This document shows positions 46,903-55,600 of a stretch of DNA of 64,000 nucleotides, in pieces; position 1 is the first letter of the stretch, and each line of letters begins with the position of its first letter. Source of the DNA: SZAS-3 sp964386785 (lineage in GTDB: Bacteria > Chlamydiota > Chlamydiia > Chlamydiales > JAAKFR01); assembly GCA_964386785.1 (NCBI GenBank), contig CAYLUD010000001.1, positions 52,201 through 116,200 on the forward strand. Reading direction: 5' to 3'. The notes beneath the pieces are model-generated. The model made no database searches, had not been told where the DNA came from, and saw nothing but the letters and a program-made list of their open reading frames with translations. A program made the position numbers and the translations under genes.

Positions 46903-47382
46903 ATGAGAATCATATTTTTTTCCTTGTTATGCATGTTAGGATCCCTTCCATCCATAGAAGGTTCTTACTTTCGTCATCCTCCAACTGGATGGCAAATGGT
47001 GGAAGATCCATCGCAACTTCCGGATCGGGTCCTTGTCCTATTTGTAGGACATGGAAAAACTAGATTTGCCCCTACCCTATATTTAGCCTGCGATCCACTC
47101 AATCAACCCATTTCCCTATACATACAACAAGCCAAAACATATCACCAGCGCAATGAAAAAACATCCTGCCAAGAATTGGGGGAAATGGAGACTTTGGCAG
47201 GTCCCGCTCGCATTTTGAAAATTGAGAGCCCCTCCGTTTATGGGGATATGACATTACTACAAGCGTACATTCCAGCATCTGGAGAGGTCTACGTTCTAAC
47301 AGGAATCTCTCTTCGTAATGAGTTTGCTGCTTTTTCGAAAGTATTTTATGAAACTCTCTGTTCCTTTTCTTTCTCTAGGTAG
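46903..47382 (+). CDS. Small exported protein of unknown function
   Basis: 159 residues with a clear signal peptide (IIFFSLLCMLGSLPSIEGS) and a mature chain of about 140. RHPPTGWQMVEDPSQLPDRVLVLFVG and ARILKIESPSVYGDMTLLQAYIPASGEVYVLTGISL give a compact beta-rich protein, reminiscent of DUF1795/PsbP-like domains, where a protein rescued from 'GWxxxxDP' continues with a strand, but that is only an impression. Divergent from atpE; C. trachomatis has an unnamed gene (CT311) in this position. Role unknown. Confidence 0.7.
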   Translation: MRIIFFSLLCMLGSLPSIEGSYFRHPPTGWQMVEDPSQLPDRVLVLFVGHGKTRFAPTLYLACDPLNQPISLYIQQAKTYHQRNEKTSCQELGEMETLAGPARILKIESPSVYGDMTLLQAYIPASGEVYVLTGISLRNEFAAFSKVFYETLCSFSFSR

Positions 47383-47572
47383 TGGCGTCGATTACATGAT
47401 TGATTGAATTTCCTGAGAATCGAATACGCTAATCAACCTAAAAGTATTCGTTCAGTGGGGTACTGGGTGATGGGAGGTGGGACGGTGGAGTCAAAGGTCG
47501 ATGCCAGTTCTTGGAATGCCAAGAGGAACGTGGATAGCGACTTAAAGAGGCTGGACCTTCGGAGTACTGCCT
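47383..47572. other. Unexplained segment between small exported protein and Rhs-like remnant
   Basis: Base composition (purine-rich on the plus strand, long GGTGGGACGG-like tracts) differs from neighbouring sequence. A frame on the plus strand (TTG 47404 to 47634) has no recognisable protein, and minus-strand readings beyond the Rhs-like stop are also unrecognised. It could be the degraded remainder of the Rhs-like gene or unrelated inserted DNA. Confidence 0.3.
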
Positions 47573-48001
47573 TCAAAATTGATCTACGCAACAAGGCTCT
47601 TTGCACTCCTTATTTTGAGGATCTCTACCAGTAACTAAAAGAGTTTTCGAGAAAATGCGCCATCCTCCAACATTCTTACCTACCATATAATTGTTGGAAT
47701 TATAGTAGCGCTGCAAAGTGAATGCATCAGGTCCAGCTATTTCTAGATCCAAAGCTGTTTCGCAATAGTCACTATTCATGACATGGACACATTGCGCAAT
47801 AAAACTATCCGGATCTGATTCTGTGGAAGGCAGCATCACCGCCGACATCTGATCAGCATGTAAAAATCTGTCTTTTGCAAAAACTTTAAGAAAAAAAGCA
47901 GCAAACACACTCAAAAAATGGTAGAAAAACTTGATTGATCTCCTCTCATGAACTGTCAAAAATTTGAAGAAACATAACCCTGTTTGGGGGAAGTAGGGCA
48001 A
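47573..48001 (-). pseudogene. Rhs-like (DUF6531-type) protein remnant
   Basis: The C-terminal two thirds of this 142-codon frame (DPDSFIAQCVHVMNSDYCE, LDLEIAGPDAFTLQRYYNS, GGWRI) match the N-terminal module seen in long Rhs/wall-associated repeat proteins of Chlamydia-like bacteria, where it precedes thousands of residues of YD repeats. Here the frame ends 70 residues later, and no YD repeats follow. A good signal peptide (KFFYHFLSVFAAFFLKVFA) begins just after AGGAG (47940-47944) but its first codon is ATC (47933-47935) where ATG is expected. Loss of both the start and the body points to a pseudogene; the true start of the frame is unclear. Confidence 0.6.
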
Positions 48002-48074
48002 GCTAATCCACTCGCCATGTATTTCGCAGGATCTGTGATATGGCGGAATTGACGATACGCCCTACATGAAATCA

Positions 48075-48104
48075 TTTGCAGGGGAAACCAAAAGAGAATA
48101 GAAT
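48075..48104 (+). promoter_or_regulatory. Possible promoter of the cysteine-rich protein gene
   Basis: TTTGCA (48075-48080), 18 bases, TAGAAT (48099-48104) resembles a sigma-66/sigma-70 type promoter, ending 20 bases before ATG; the leader would be very short. A TTGACG at about 48050 lacks a partner. Confidence 0.25.
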
Positions 48105-48124
48105 GCGCACGAAAGGAGAGTTCT

Positions 48125-48532
48125 ATGAAGCGCTTGGTTACAGTATTTGCTATTCTTGCTACGTTATGGAGCCCCAAGCTGCTTGCAGCAAACGATACAT
48201 TTTTTGATTATCAAAACTATAATCATGGTTATTGTCCTACCTGCAATTATTATCCTTGCCGTTGTGAAGCGGGTGGAGCCCCCTCTTCTTGCCCTACCTG
48301 TCCCAACCAGCATGTGCCACCAGCTCCCTATCCTCAAGACCCCTCTTCCTGCCCGAATGGTAGCTGCGCTCCTGAATCGTGCGCCACATGCAACCAATCC
48401 TGCGATCCGGAAGCTCCTACATGTTCTAAGCCTTGTGGTGTATCCATTTGCGCGATTGCTGTAGCGATCATTGCTATCGCTGCTGCTGCTGCAATTATTG
48501 TCGGCTCCAGTAATGGATCTGGCTCGTCATAA
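48125..48532 (+). CDS. Cysteine-rich exported protein with C-terminal membrane segment
   Basis: Unrecognised 135-residue protein. It has a signal peptide (RLVTVFAILATLWSPKLLAA), then about 70 residues with 14 cysteines in CPTC, CRC, CPTC and CATC pairs mixed with proline, and a C-terminal hydrophobic alanine/isoleucine stretch (ICAIAVAIIAIAAAAAIIVG) before a short GSSNGSGSS tail. AAGGAGAG at 48112-48119 precedes ATG 48125 well. Chlamydiae use disulfide-linked cysteine-rich outer envelope proteins (OmcA, OmcB) in place of peptidoglycan; this protein is small, anchored and Cys-dense, so an envelope role is plausible, but no homology to OmcA is seen. Confidence 0.7.
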   Translation: MKRLVTVFAILATLWSPKLLAANDTFFDYQNYNHGYCPTCNYYPCRCEAGGAPSSCPTCPNQHVPPAPYPQDPSSCPNGSCAPESCATCNQSCDPEAPTCSKPCGVSICAIAVAIIAIAAAAAIIVGSSNGSGSS

Positions 48533-48864
48533 CAAAAAGAGCTACGCGCTTGACATGTGACATGTATGCCGCATGTTCTGTTACAACAATGCAAAAACGC
48601 ACCGAAATACCCACTACCCCTAGCAAAAAACACATTCCTGTTCATCTTCCTCCGGTTTCTCTAAAACTGCATCCTACCCAGCAGGTGTTGTGATGAAGAT
48701 AATGATTCCATTGTAGAAGCTTGTTGCCACTGAAAGCAGCATAACAAAGCTGTAGCTATCAACAAAGAGTCAAATGTGGAGTAGACGTACCTACTTGATT
48801 ATAGCACGATCAGGAACTTGTTATCTTCAGGGGTGCCACTTTTGCCTAGATTATCCGAAACTAT
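48533..48864. other. Gene-free stretch after the cysteine-rich gene
   Basis: 332 bases. A direct repeat ACATGT-G-ACATGT occurs near 48553-48565, and a short plus-strand frame (about 43 codons from 48562) has no ribosome binding site. No terminator hairpin with U-run was found. Nothing else recognised. Confidence 0.4.
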
Positions 48865-49266
48865 TTAAGAAACAAAAACTGAGTCAGATGGACAAGATGG
48901 ATCAGATTGCATAAGACGAGCTTTCGCAGGTTCTAAGCGGAATGAAATATCTAACGCCCGACCATGTATATGCAGGGTTAAGACGGAAGAAAAGCGAGTC
49001 ATCAGAAGATTAAATGGTATTTTTACACTCTGAGATCCTATATCCATTGCAATAGCAGTAGAAGAGAGAATTTCCTGTGACTCATGAATTTGGCGGCATA
49101 GGTCGCAAAAAAGACGCATTTGGTGGAGAATACCGTCATCAAAACAATACTGCTGACCACATTGTGTACACTGTAAGGGACGTGGATTTACAATAGAAAA
49201 GAGAACTGCACATTCGCATCTCTGACAAGTAAATTCAAGTTGATGACCGATTTCCATAAATCCCAC
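48865..49266 (-). CDS. Zinc-ribbon protein of unknown function (CT312-like position)
   Basis: 133 residues. CQRCEC, CTQCGQQYC and CDLC give two or three zinc-finger pairs in the first 60 residues; the C-terminal half has IPFNLLMTRFSSVLTLHIHGR and no motif. The gene between the V-ATPase cluster and tal in C. trachomatis (CT312) is called a predicted ferredoxin; this looks more like a zinc ribbon since the cysteine spacing does not match a 2Fe-2S or 4Fe-4S site. Possible starts are 49266 or ATG 49257. Divergent from tal with 80 bases between. Confidence 0.65.
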   Translation of the reverse strand: MGFMEIGHQLEFTCQRCECAVLFSIVNPRPLQCTQCGQQYCFDDGILHQMRLFCDLCRQIHESQEILSSTAIAMDIGSQSVKIPFNLLMTRFSSVLTLHIHGRALDISFRLEPAKARLMQSDPSCPSDSVFVS

Positions 49267-49346
49267 TTTTCGTTTAGATTCATATATGCTACATTTCCCT
49301 TGATGGAGTTGTACGAAACTTCCCCATTTGGAGCAAGCAAATTCCC

Positions 49347-50315
49347 ATGAATTCCTTATTGAATCAACTGAAGCAAGTCACTACTGTTGTATGTGATACT
49401 GGTGACATCCAGCAAATTCAACAATATCATCCTACCGATGCGACCACCAATCCCTCTTTAATCTACAAGGCGGCACAAGAAGAGGCGTATCGGGATTTAA
49501 TATGTGAGGCCATTCAATATGGGAAAAAACGTCCAGGGCCTATGGATCAGATGATTGCTTTGATTTTGGACAAGTTATTTGTAAACTTTGGAATTGAAAT
49601 TCTAAAGATTGTGCCAGGAAGGGTCTCCACAGAAGTCGATGCTCGGCTTTCTTTTGATGTGGATCGTAGTGTAGAGCGAGCGCGTCGTCTCATTCAGCTG
49701 TACGAACAAGCTGGCATATCTAGAGATCGCATTCTGATTAAATTAGCCTCTACTTGGGAAGGCACTCTTACAGCTCGCATCTTGGAACAGGAAGGAATTC
49801 ATTGCAATATGACCCTTTTATTTTCACTTCCCCAAGCTGTGGCTTGTGCTGAGGCTGGAGCAACGTTGATTTCCCCATTTGTGGGTCGAATCCTGGATTG
49901 GCATAAGGAAAAAGAAAAGGTAGCTGGATATCCACCGGAGCAAGATCCTGGAGTGATATCGGTAAAGAATATCTATTCTTACTATAAGAAGTTTGGTTAT
50001 CCTACGCAGATTATGGGTGCGTCATTTCGTAATAAGGATGAGATTCTACAATTAGCGGGTTGCGATCTTCTTACTATTGCTCCTCATTTTCTGGAAGAGT
50101 TAGCCATTAGCAAGGCACCCCTAACGCGCTACCTCCACCCAGACATGGTGAGCAAGCAAGAAATTTCTCATCTTGCAATCAATGAAGCTTCATTCCGTTA
50201 TCTGTTGAATCAAGATGCTATGGCTCATGAAAAATTAGGAGAAGGTATTCGACTATTTGCTGCTGATATCATCAAATTAGAGCACATGCTTCAAGACCAA
50301 TATTTGCAGGCTTAG
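49347..50315 (+). CDS. tal: Transaldolase
   Basis: Class I aldolase of the pentose phosphate pathway, moving a dihydroxyacetone unit between sugar phosphates. Signatures: [46 protein letters not shown] (Schiff-base lysine in LIKLAST), [22 protein letters not shown] and [13 protein letters not shown]. 322 residues matches TalB. In C. trachomatis tal (CT313) also borders rpoC. Divergent start region is shared with the zinc-ribbon gene. Confidence 0.97.
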   Translation: MNSLLNQLKQVTTVVCDTGDIQQIQQYHPTDATTNPSLIYKAAQEEAYRDLICEAIQYGKKRPGPMDQMIALILDKLFVNFGIEILKIVPGRVSTEVDARLSFDVDRSVERARRLIQLYEQAGISRDRILIKLASTWEGTLTARILEQEGIHCNMTLLFSLPQAVACAEAGATLISPFVGRILDWHKEKEKVAGYPPEQDPGVISVKNIYSYYKKFGYPTQIMGASFRNKDEILQLAGCDLLTIAPHFLEELAISKAPLTRYLHPDMVSKQEISHLAINEASFRYLLNQDAMAHEKLGEGIRLFAADIIKLEHMLQDQYLQA

Positions 50316-50501
50316 AACAGATTTCTTTGACACAACAAATAAGCGGATAGCAAAAGGCTTGAGCGCACATTGTTTGCCCAGTATTGTGGATATACTTGAT
50401 CTGAGTAGGCAACAATCCTAGACAAAAAGGGCGAACGGAAAGATTCCTCTACCATCCATAGTGAATTTCGGAATAGGTCTATTGAGAGTTCTTTATCCTG
50501 G

Positions 50502-51305
50502 CTAGAATAAAGCAGTCGTTTGGTCTCGAATCTCTTCCCATTGCATTCTCAGCATTTCTTCGCTTAAGGGTTGTGAGTCCAAATGCGTGGTTGTAAGGAA
50601 ATGAATCAATAGTAATTCTGGATCATGGTCGGCCTGAGATAATGCCGTTTCAATAGAAACTAGGTTGTGAGCGAGGTCATCCACAACAATCAACTTACGT
50701 GGAGTCTGTTGTATGGAGTCAAGGTAACTTTTTAGGAGAGGTCCCTTGCGAGAACTGGTTGCATTGGTAAATAAAATACCATCAAAAAAGCGAGGGTGCT
50801 GCCCTCTGTAGGTAGGGTATGCAGAAAAGAGAATGGATTCTGAACATGGGGGAGACAGGTGAATTCCGTGATCGAGTAGGAGTTGTTTTTTACGAGCTTC
50901 TACAGAAGGAATATCTGCAAAAGCTCCGGTTAAGGTGTCTGTAATAGCAAAGTAAGGTACTCCCCTTCTATCCAAATTATCTAGAAGATCAGGAATAGAT
51001 GGATCCACTAATGTCTGCTCCATGCACAGGCTAATAAAATTCCAAAACAGTGGCCACTGTCTCTTGGGCATCGTGGCTAGAATATCTGGGATCATTTGGG
51101 GATAGTGTCCGCAGTGAGCCATTTGAAATGCTGGGGAGGCAGGTTGAATCAACACTAAATCTATATCAAACACTACCCACACAGATGCATCGGCATCTTC
51201 AAGATAAGGAGCCAATTCTTTCCATGACGATAGAGTAACAGTCTGACCTAAGCAGACCGAAGTATAGAAAAATAGGATCCAGATTGCGCAACGACATCGA
51301 TACAT
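50502..51305 (-). CDS. Secreted HAD-like protein (DUF2608 type)
   Basis: 267 residues with an N-terminal signal peptide (CAIWILFFYTSVCLGQ). HAD-fold motifs are visible: VFDIDLVLI (motif I, DxDxV), FAITDT (motif II), the lysine in SSRKGPLLKSYL (motif III) and IVVDDLAHNL (motif IV). This layout with an exported HAD domain is the DUF2608 family found in Chlamydiae and Legionella. Probably a periplasmic or secreted phosphatase; substrate unknown. It sits just beyond the rpoC terminator on the same strand. Confidence 0.75.
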   Translation of the reverse strand: MYRCRCAIWILFFYTSVCLGQTVTLSSWKELAPYLEDADASVWVVFDIDLVLIQPASPAFQMAHCGHYPQMIPDILATMPKRQWPLFWNFISLCMEQTLVDPSIPDLLDNLDRRGVPYFAITDTLTGAFADIPSVEARKKQLLLDHGIHLSPPCSESILFSAYPTYRGQHPRFFDGILFTNATSSRKGPLLKSYLDSIQQTPRKLIVVDDLAHNLVSIETALSQADHDPELLLIHFLTTTHLDSQPLSEEMLRMQWEEIRDQTTALF

Positions 51306-51340
51306 GTTGTCAATATCCCTTATATCTCCATCTTGTCCTC

Positions 51341-51380
51341 AAAATAAAAACGCCCTGAGAACTCAAATGTTATCAGGGCG
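51341..51380 (-). terminator. Terminator of the rpoBC operon
   Basis: Stem CGCCCTGA (51351-51358) with TCAGGGCG (51373-51380), a 14-base loop, and on the minus strand a TTTTTATTTT run (51341-51350). Located 27 bases beyond the rpoC stop. Confidence 0.9.
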
Positions 51381-51406
51381 TTTCGAATAAGGTCGCACGT
51401 TACAGT

Positions 51407-54400
51407 TTAGACAACTGCCATCCCTTCCATGGCACCTGAAGCAAAGTCGAAGTCCAAAGCCTGATCTTCTGACTCATCGATTTGATGAGCTTGAGCAAAA
51501 CCTGTACCTCCTGGAATCATGTGTCCCATAATGACGTTCTCTTTGAATCCTAAGAGATAATCGGTCTGGCCGGAACAAGCAGCTGCAGTCAGTACTCGTG
51601 TTGTATCTTGGAATGAAGCCGCAGAGATAAATGACTCTGTTCCCAAAGAGGCCTTGGTAATACCGAGAAGTAGAGGTGCTGCCTGGGCAGGCTTTCCTCC
51701 TTCTTCCACAGTCTTATGATTCTCTTCAAAGAACTGTCGCTTCGATACCTCTTCCCCATACAGAAGGGTCGTATCACCTGGATCGGTGACTCGTACTTTC
51801 TGTAGCATCTGCTTCACAATAATCTCGATATGTTTATCGTTAATATCGACACCCTGATAGCGATACACTTTCTGTACTTCATCCACGAGATAGTGCTGGA
51901 GCTCGCGTACACCACAAATCTCTAAGATCTCATGGGGAACAACCAGACCGTCGGTTAACTGTTGTCCCTTAAGGACTGAGTCCCCTTTCTGCACAATGAG
52001 GTGTTTATTGAGAGGAATTAGATGTTCTTCTTCCATCTGTGTGGTTTCATTTTTCACCACAATAATCTTTTTATTCTTCTGGATCCCATGGAAATCAACC
52101 ACACCATCAATTTTAGCGATTTCGGCTGCATCCTTAGGTTTACGAGCCTCTACCAATTCAGCAACTCGTGGTAATCCTCCAGTAATATCCTTCGTCTTAA
52201 TCGCACCACGCGGAAGACGAGCCAACATTTTACCAGGCTTCACGAATTCACCTTCAGCGACAGCCAAAACAGCTCCAGAAGGAATTGCGTAGGTACCGAC
52301 AAGATCGGTATACTCTGCATCCGAGAAGATTGTAATCTGTGGATGAAGTTCTCCACGATGTTGTTTCACGATTAGTTCGACCAAGCCTGTCTGCTTATTA
52401 GTTTCTTTTTCAGTAGACATGCCCTCCACAAGATCCTCATACCGCACATAACCAGGGCGATCGCAAATAATAGGGATATTATGCACCTCTACCTGAGCTA
52501 CCTTCTCTCCTTTTGCGATACGTGCTCCATCAGCTACCAATACACGAGCTCCAAGCTCAAGTGGGTGATTGCGAAGGGATTCAATAGACTTAGTTTTGAG
52601 TAATTTCTTGTATTCTTCTAAAGAACGACCTTCGTCTCGCACAATGTGAAGAGATCCGTTCTTATTCAATACCAACCAATCTCCTTCCTCATCCTGTACA
52701 GTACGTAAATCCATATAGACAACGATACCAGCCTCTTCCGCTACAATTTCAGGAGTGAAAGAAGCAGCAGCGATACCTCCCAAGTGGAACGTACGCATAG
52801 TTAACTGCGTTCCGGGTTCCCCAATCGACTGAGCTGCAATGATTCCTACAGCTTCGCCTTTACCAATGGGTTTACCGTTGGCCAAATTGATTCCGTAGCA
52901 CTTTGCACAAATACCTCGCTCGCTTTCGCAAGTCAATGCAGATCGAATCTTAACGACTTCGATTCCAGCATCGTCGATCGCAGCTGCTGCATGGACTCCT
53001 AGGACTTCTCCCGATTTGGCAATTAGCTTGGTATTGTCACCTGGTTGGTAGACATCTTCCGCAACTGTACGTCCGTAGACACGATCCTTAATAGACAATA
53101 GTTCTTCTTGTCCCTGACGGATAGCTTGCACTTCAATATGATTCAGTGTGCCACAATCTTCTTCAATGATGATCACATCGTGGGCGACGTCCACCAAACG
53201 ACGAGTTAAGTATCCGGAGTCTGCTGTCTTCAGCGCAGTATCCGATAATCCCTTACGAGCTCCGTGAGAGGAGATCGAATACTCCAATACACTCAACCCC
53301 TCACGGAAGTTAGAAGTAATCGGCGATTCAATAATCTCACCATTCGGTTTCGCCATAAGTCCCCGTAAGGCACCCAGCTGCTTCAACTGTGATTTATTAC
53401 CTCTAGCTCCTGAATCAATCATAAGATAGAGAGGATTATGTCGCGCATCTTTCACTGCCGAAATAGCTCGTACAAGCTGCTCAGATAGAGCATCCGACAC
53501 TTCAGTCCAAATACTGATTGTTTTGGATTTTCTTTCCCCATCGGTGATGATTCCGTTCTCGTATTGTTTTTTAACAAGAGCTACCTTTTTATGAGCATCG
53601 GCAATTACCTGTGCTTTCTGTGAAGGTGTGGTTACATCCTTAATTCCTACGGAAACCGCAGCTTTTGTAGAAGCAGAAAAACCTAGATCCTTTAGGGCGT
53701 CAAGAAACTTGACTGTCGCCTCCAGGCCTACTTTTTTATAACACTCCAAAATGAGCTCACTCATTTTCTTAGAAGGCATCTTGTAATTTTGGAATCCCAG
53801 TGTTTTCGGAACAATGGTATTGAAAATTACACGACCTGGAGTCGTTTCAATCACAGCACCATCGATGCGGACTTTAATTCGCTCATGGATATGGAGGCCG
53901 CGACCTGTTTGATCCAATCGATTGAGGACACGGTCCAATTCTTGATATCCAACCAAACCATCTGAGGCTCCCATTGCTAGAAGTACCTCTTCGGATGAAC
54001 GGAACACTCTTGTCTTTCCTCCATGATCTTCTGGAGAATAAATAGGATCCGCCATCAAGTAATATAGACCTAGCGTCATGTCCTTAGAAGGAATCGCAAC
54101 GGGCTTTCCTGATGAAGGCAAAAAGATATTATCAGGAGCCATCATGAGCACCTTTGTCTCAATTTGTGCCTCTAAGGAAAGTGGTACGTGAACCGCCATC
54201 TGGTCCCCGTCAAAGTCCGCGTTAAATGCCGCGCAAACAAGCGGGTGAATGCGTATCGCCTTACCTTCAATCAATACGGGTTCAAAGGCCTGAATACCTA
54301 AACGGTGCAGAGTAGGAGCTCGGTTGAGCATGACAGGGTGCCCCTTGATGATCTCTTCCAATACATCCCAAACAGCAGGATCCCGTTTTTGAATCATTTT

Positions 54401-55597
54401 TTTGGCGGAACGAATCGTATAAACATGCCCCAGATCTTTCAATCTCTTCACAATGAAAGGTTCAAATAGCTCTAGCGCCATCTCTTTAGGTAAGCCACAC
54501 TGATTAAATTTCAGCTCTGGTCCTACGATAATGACCGAACGTCCCGAGTAATCCACCCGTTTTCCCAATAGATTCTGACGGAATCGTCCACCTTTTCCCT
54601 TTAACATTTCAGAAAGAGATTTTAGGGGCCTATTGCCAGCACCCATGACAGGATGTCCATGACGACCATTGTCAAAAAGTGCATCTACGGCTTCCTGCAA
54701 CATCCTCTTTTCATTCCGCACAATGACATCTGGTGTCTTGAGTCGTAGAATCGCCTTCAAGCGATTATTTCTATTGATAATACGACGGTAGAGATCGTTA
54801 AGGTCGGATGTAGCAAATCGTCCTCCATCGAGAGGGACTAGCGGACGTAGATCGGGAGGAATGACAGGAATGGAGCGAAGCACCATCCATTCAGGACGGC
54901 TATCGGAGCCAACAAACCCTTCGACAATCTTGAGTCGTTTAGCCAATTTCATACGCGCTTGCATGGAGCGAGTACGTCGCAATTTTTCCTTAAGTTCGAC
55001 GAGAACGCTATCCAGATCTTCTGTTCGCAGTAATTCGGTAATTGCTTCACCGCCCATTAAGGCAGTAAAAGAACCCCGTCCATATTTTTCAATTGCTTCA
55101 TGATATTCTGTATCATTCAACCGTTGTTTTTTCTTAAGCTCGGTCTGACCAGGATCGGTAACAATGTACTCTTCGTAATAAATGACTCGTTCCAAATCTG
55201 CCGATGAAAGTCCTAGTACATTCCCTATACGAGAAGGCATAGTCTTAAAAAACCAAATATGGACAACAGGTACGGATAACTCAATATGGGCTAGCCGTTC
55301 GCGTCTGACCTTGGATAAGGTTACCTCAACGCCACAACGATCGCACACAATCCCTTTGTGTTTGATCTTTTTGTATTTTCCGCAAGCACACTCCCAATCT
55401 TTTGTTGGACCGAAAATCTTTTCACAGAACAGCCCGCCCTTCTCGGGTTTAAAAGTACGGTAATTGATGGTCTCTGGCTTTTTGATCTCGCCATAAGACC
55501 AAGTTTCTCGAATCACAGCATCCGAAGCCAATCCAATCTTCAGTCGATCAAAATGGTTATCGATTAGCTTTTGCTCTTCTTGTTGTAGATTGCCCAT
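51407..55597 (-). CDS. rpoC: RNA polymerase subunit beta'
   Basis: Catalytic subunit of RNA polymerase. Zinc finger CACGKYKKIKHKGIVCDRCG, the active-site FNADFDGDQMAVHVPL, the bridge-helix/trigger-loop sequence (AAQSIGEPGTQLTMRTFHLGG), the second zinc site CESERGICAKCYG and the C-terminal lid are all present. At 1396 residues it is a normal beta', with no large insertion. It follows rpoB by three bases and is the last gene of the operon before the terminator at 51341. Confidence 0.99.
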   Translation of the reverse strand: MGNLQQEEQKLIDNHFDRLKIGLASDAVIRETWSYGEIKKPETINYRTFKPEKGGLFCEKIFGPTKDWECACGKYKKIKHKGIVCDRCGVEVTLSKVRRERLAHIELSVPVVHIWFFKTMPSRIGNVLGLSSADLERVIYYEEYIVTDPGQTELKKKQRLNDTEYHEAIEKYGRGSFTALMGGEAITELLRTEDLDSVLVELKEKLRRTRSMQARMKLAKRLKIVEGFVGSDSRPEWMVLRSIPVIPPDLRPLVPLDGGRFATSDLNDLYRRIINRNNRLKAILRLKTPDVIVRNEKRMLQEAVDALFDNGRHGHPVMGAGNRPLKSLSEMLKGKGGRFRQNLLGKRVDYSGRSVIIVGPELKFNQCGLPKEMALELFEPFIVKRLKDLGHVYTIRSAKKMIQKRDPAVWDVLEEIIKGHPVMLNRAPTLHRLGIQAFEPVLIEGKAIRIHPLVCAAFNADFDGDQMAVHVPLSLEAQIETKVLMMAPDNIFLPSSGKPVAIPSKDMTLGLYYLMADPIYSPEDHGGKTRVFRSSEEVLLAMGASDGLVGYQELDRVLNRLDQTGRGLHIHERIKVRIDGAVIETTPGRVIFNTIVPKTLGFQNYKMPSKKMSELILECYKKVGLEATVKFLDALKDLGFSASTKAAVSVGIKDVTTPSQKAQVIADAHKKVALVKKQYENGIITDGERKSKTISIWTEVSDALSEQLVRAISAVKDARHNPLYLMIDSGARGNKSQLKQLGALRGLMAKPNGEIIESPITSNFREGLSVLEYSISSHGARKGLSDTALKTADSGYLTRRLVDVAHDVIIIEEDCGTLNHIEVQAIRQGQEELLSIKDRVYGRTVAEDVYQPGDNTKLIAKSGEVLGVHAAAAIDDAGIEVVKIRSALTCESERGICAKCYGINLANGKPIGKGEAVGIIAAQSIGEPGTQLTMRTFHLGGIAAASFTPEIVAEEAGIVVYMDLRTVQDEEGDWLVLNKNGSLHIVRDEGRSLEEYKKLLKTKSIESLRNHPLELGARVLVADGARIAKGEKVAQVEVHNIPIICDRPGYVRYEDLVEGMSTEKETNKQTGLVELIVKQHRGELHPQITIFSDAEYTDLVGTYAIPSGAVLAVAEGEFVKPGKMLARLPRGAIKTKDITGGLPRVAELVEARKPKDAAEIAKIDGVVDFHGIQKNKKIIVVKNETTQMEEEHLIPLNKHLIVQKGDSVLKGQQLTDGLVVPHEILEICGVRELQHYLVDEVQKVYRYQGVDINDKHIEIIVKQMLQKVRVTDPGDTTLLYGEEVSKRQFFEENHKTVEEGGKPAQAAPLLLGITKASLGTESFISAASFQDTTRVLTAAACSGQTDYLLGFKENVIMGHMIPGGTGFAQAHQIDESEDQALDFDFASGAMEGMAVV

Positions 55598-55600
55598 TGC

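Noticed and set aside
47404..47634. 76-codon plus-strand frame
   Set aside because: TTG start without ribosome binding site, no recognisable protein, overlaps the Rhs-like remnant on the other strand.
47956..48177. 73-codon minus-strand frame across the cysteine-rich gene start
   Set aside because: Antisense to the promoter and start of a better-supported gene.
48562..48694. Short plus-strand frame of about 43 codons after the cysteine-rich gene
   Set aside because: No ribosome binding site and no protein character beyond prolines.
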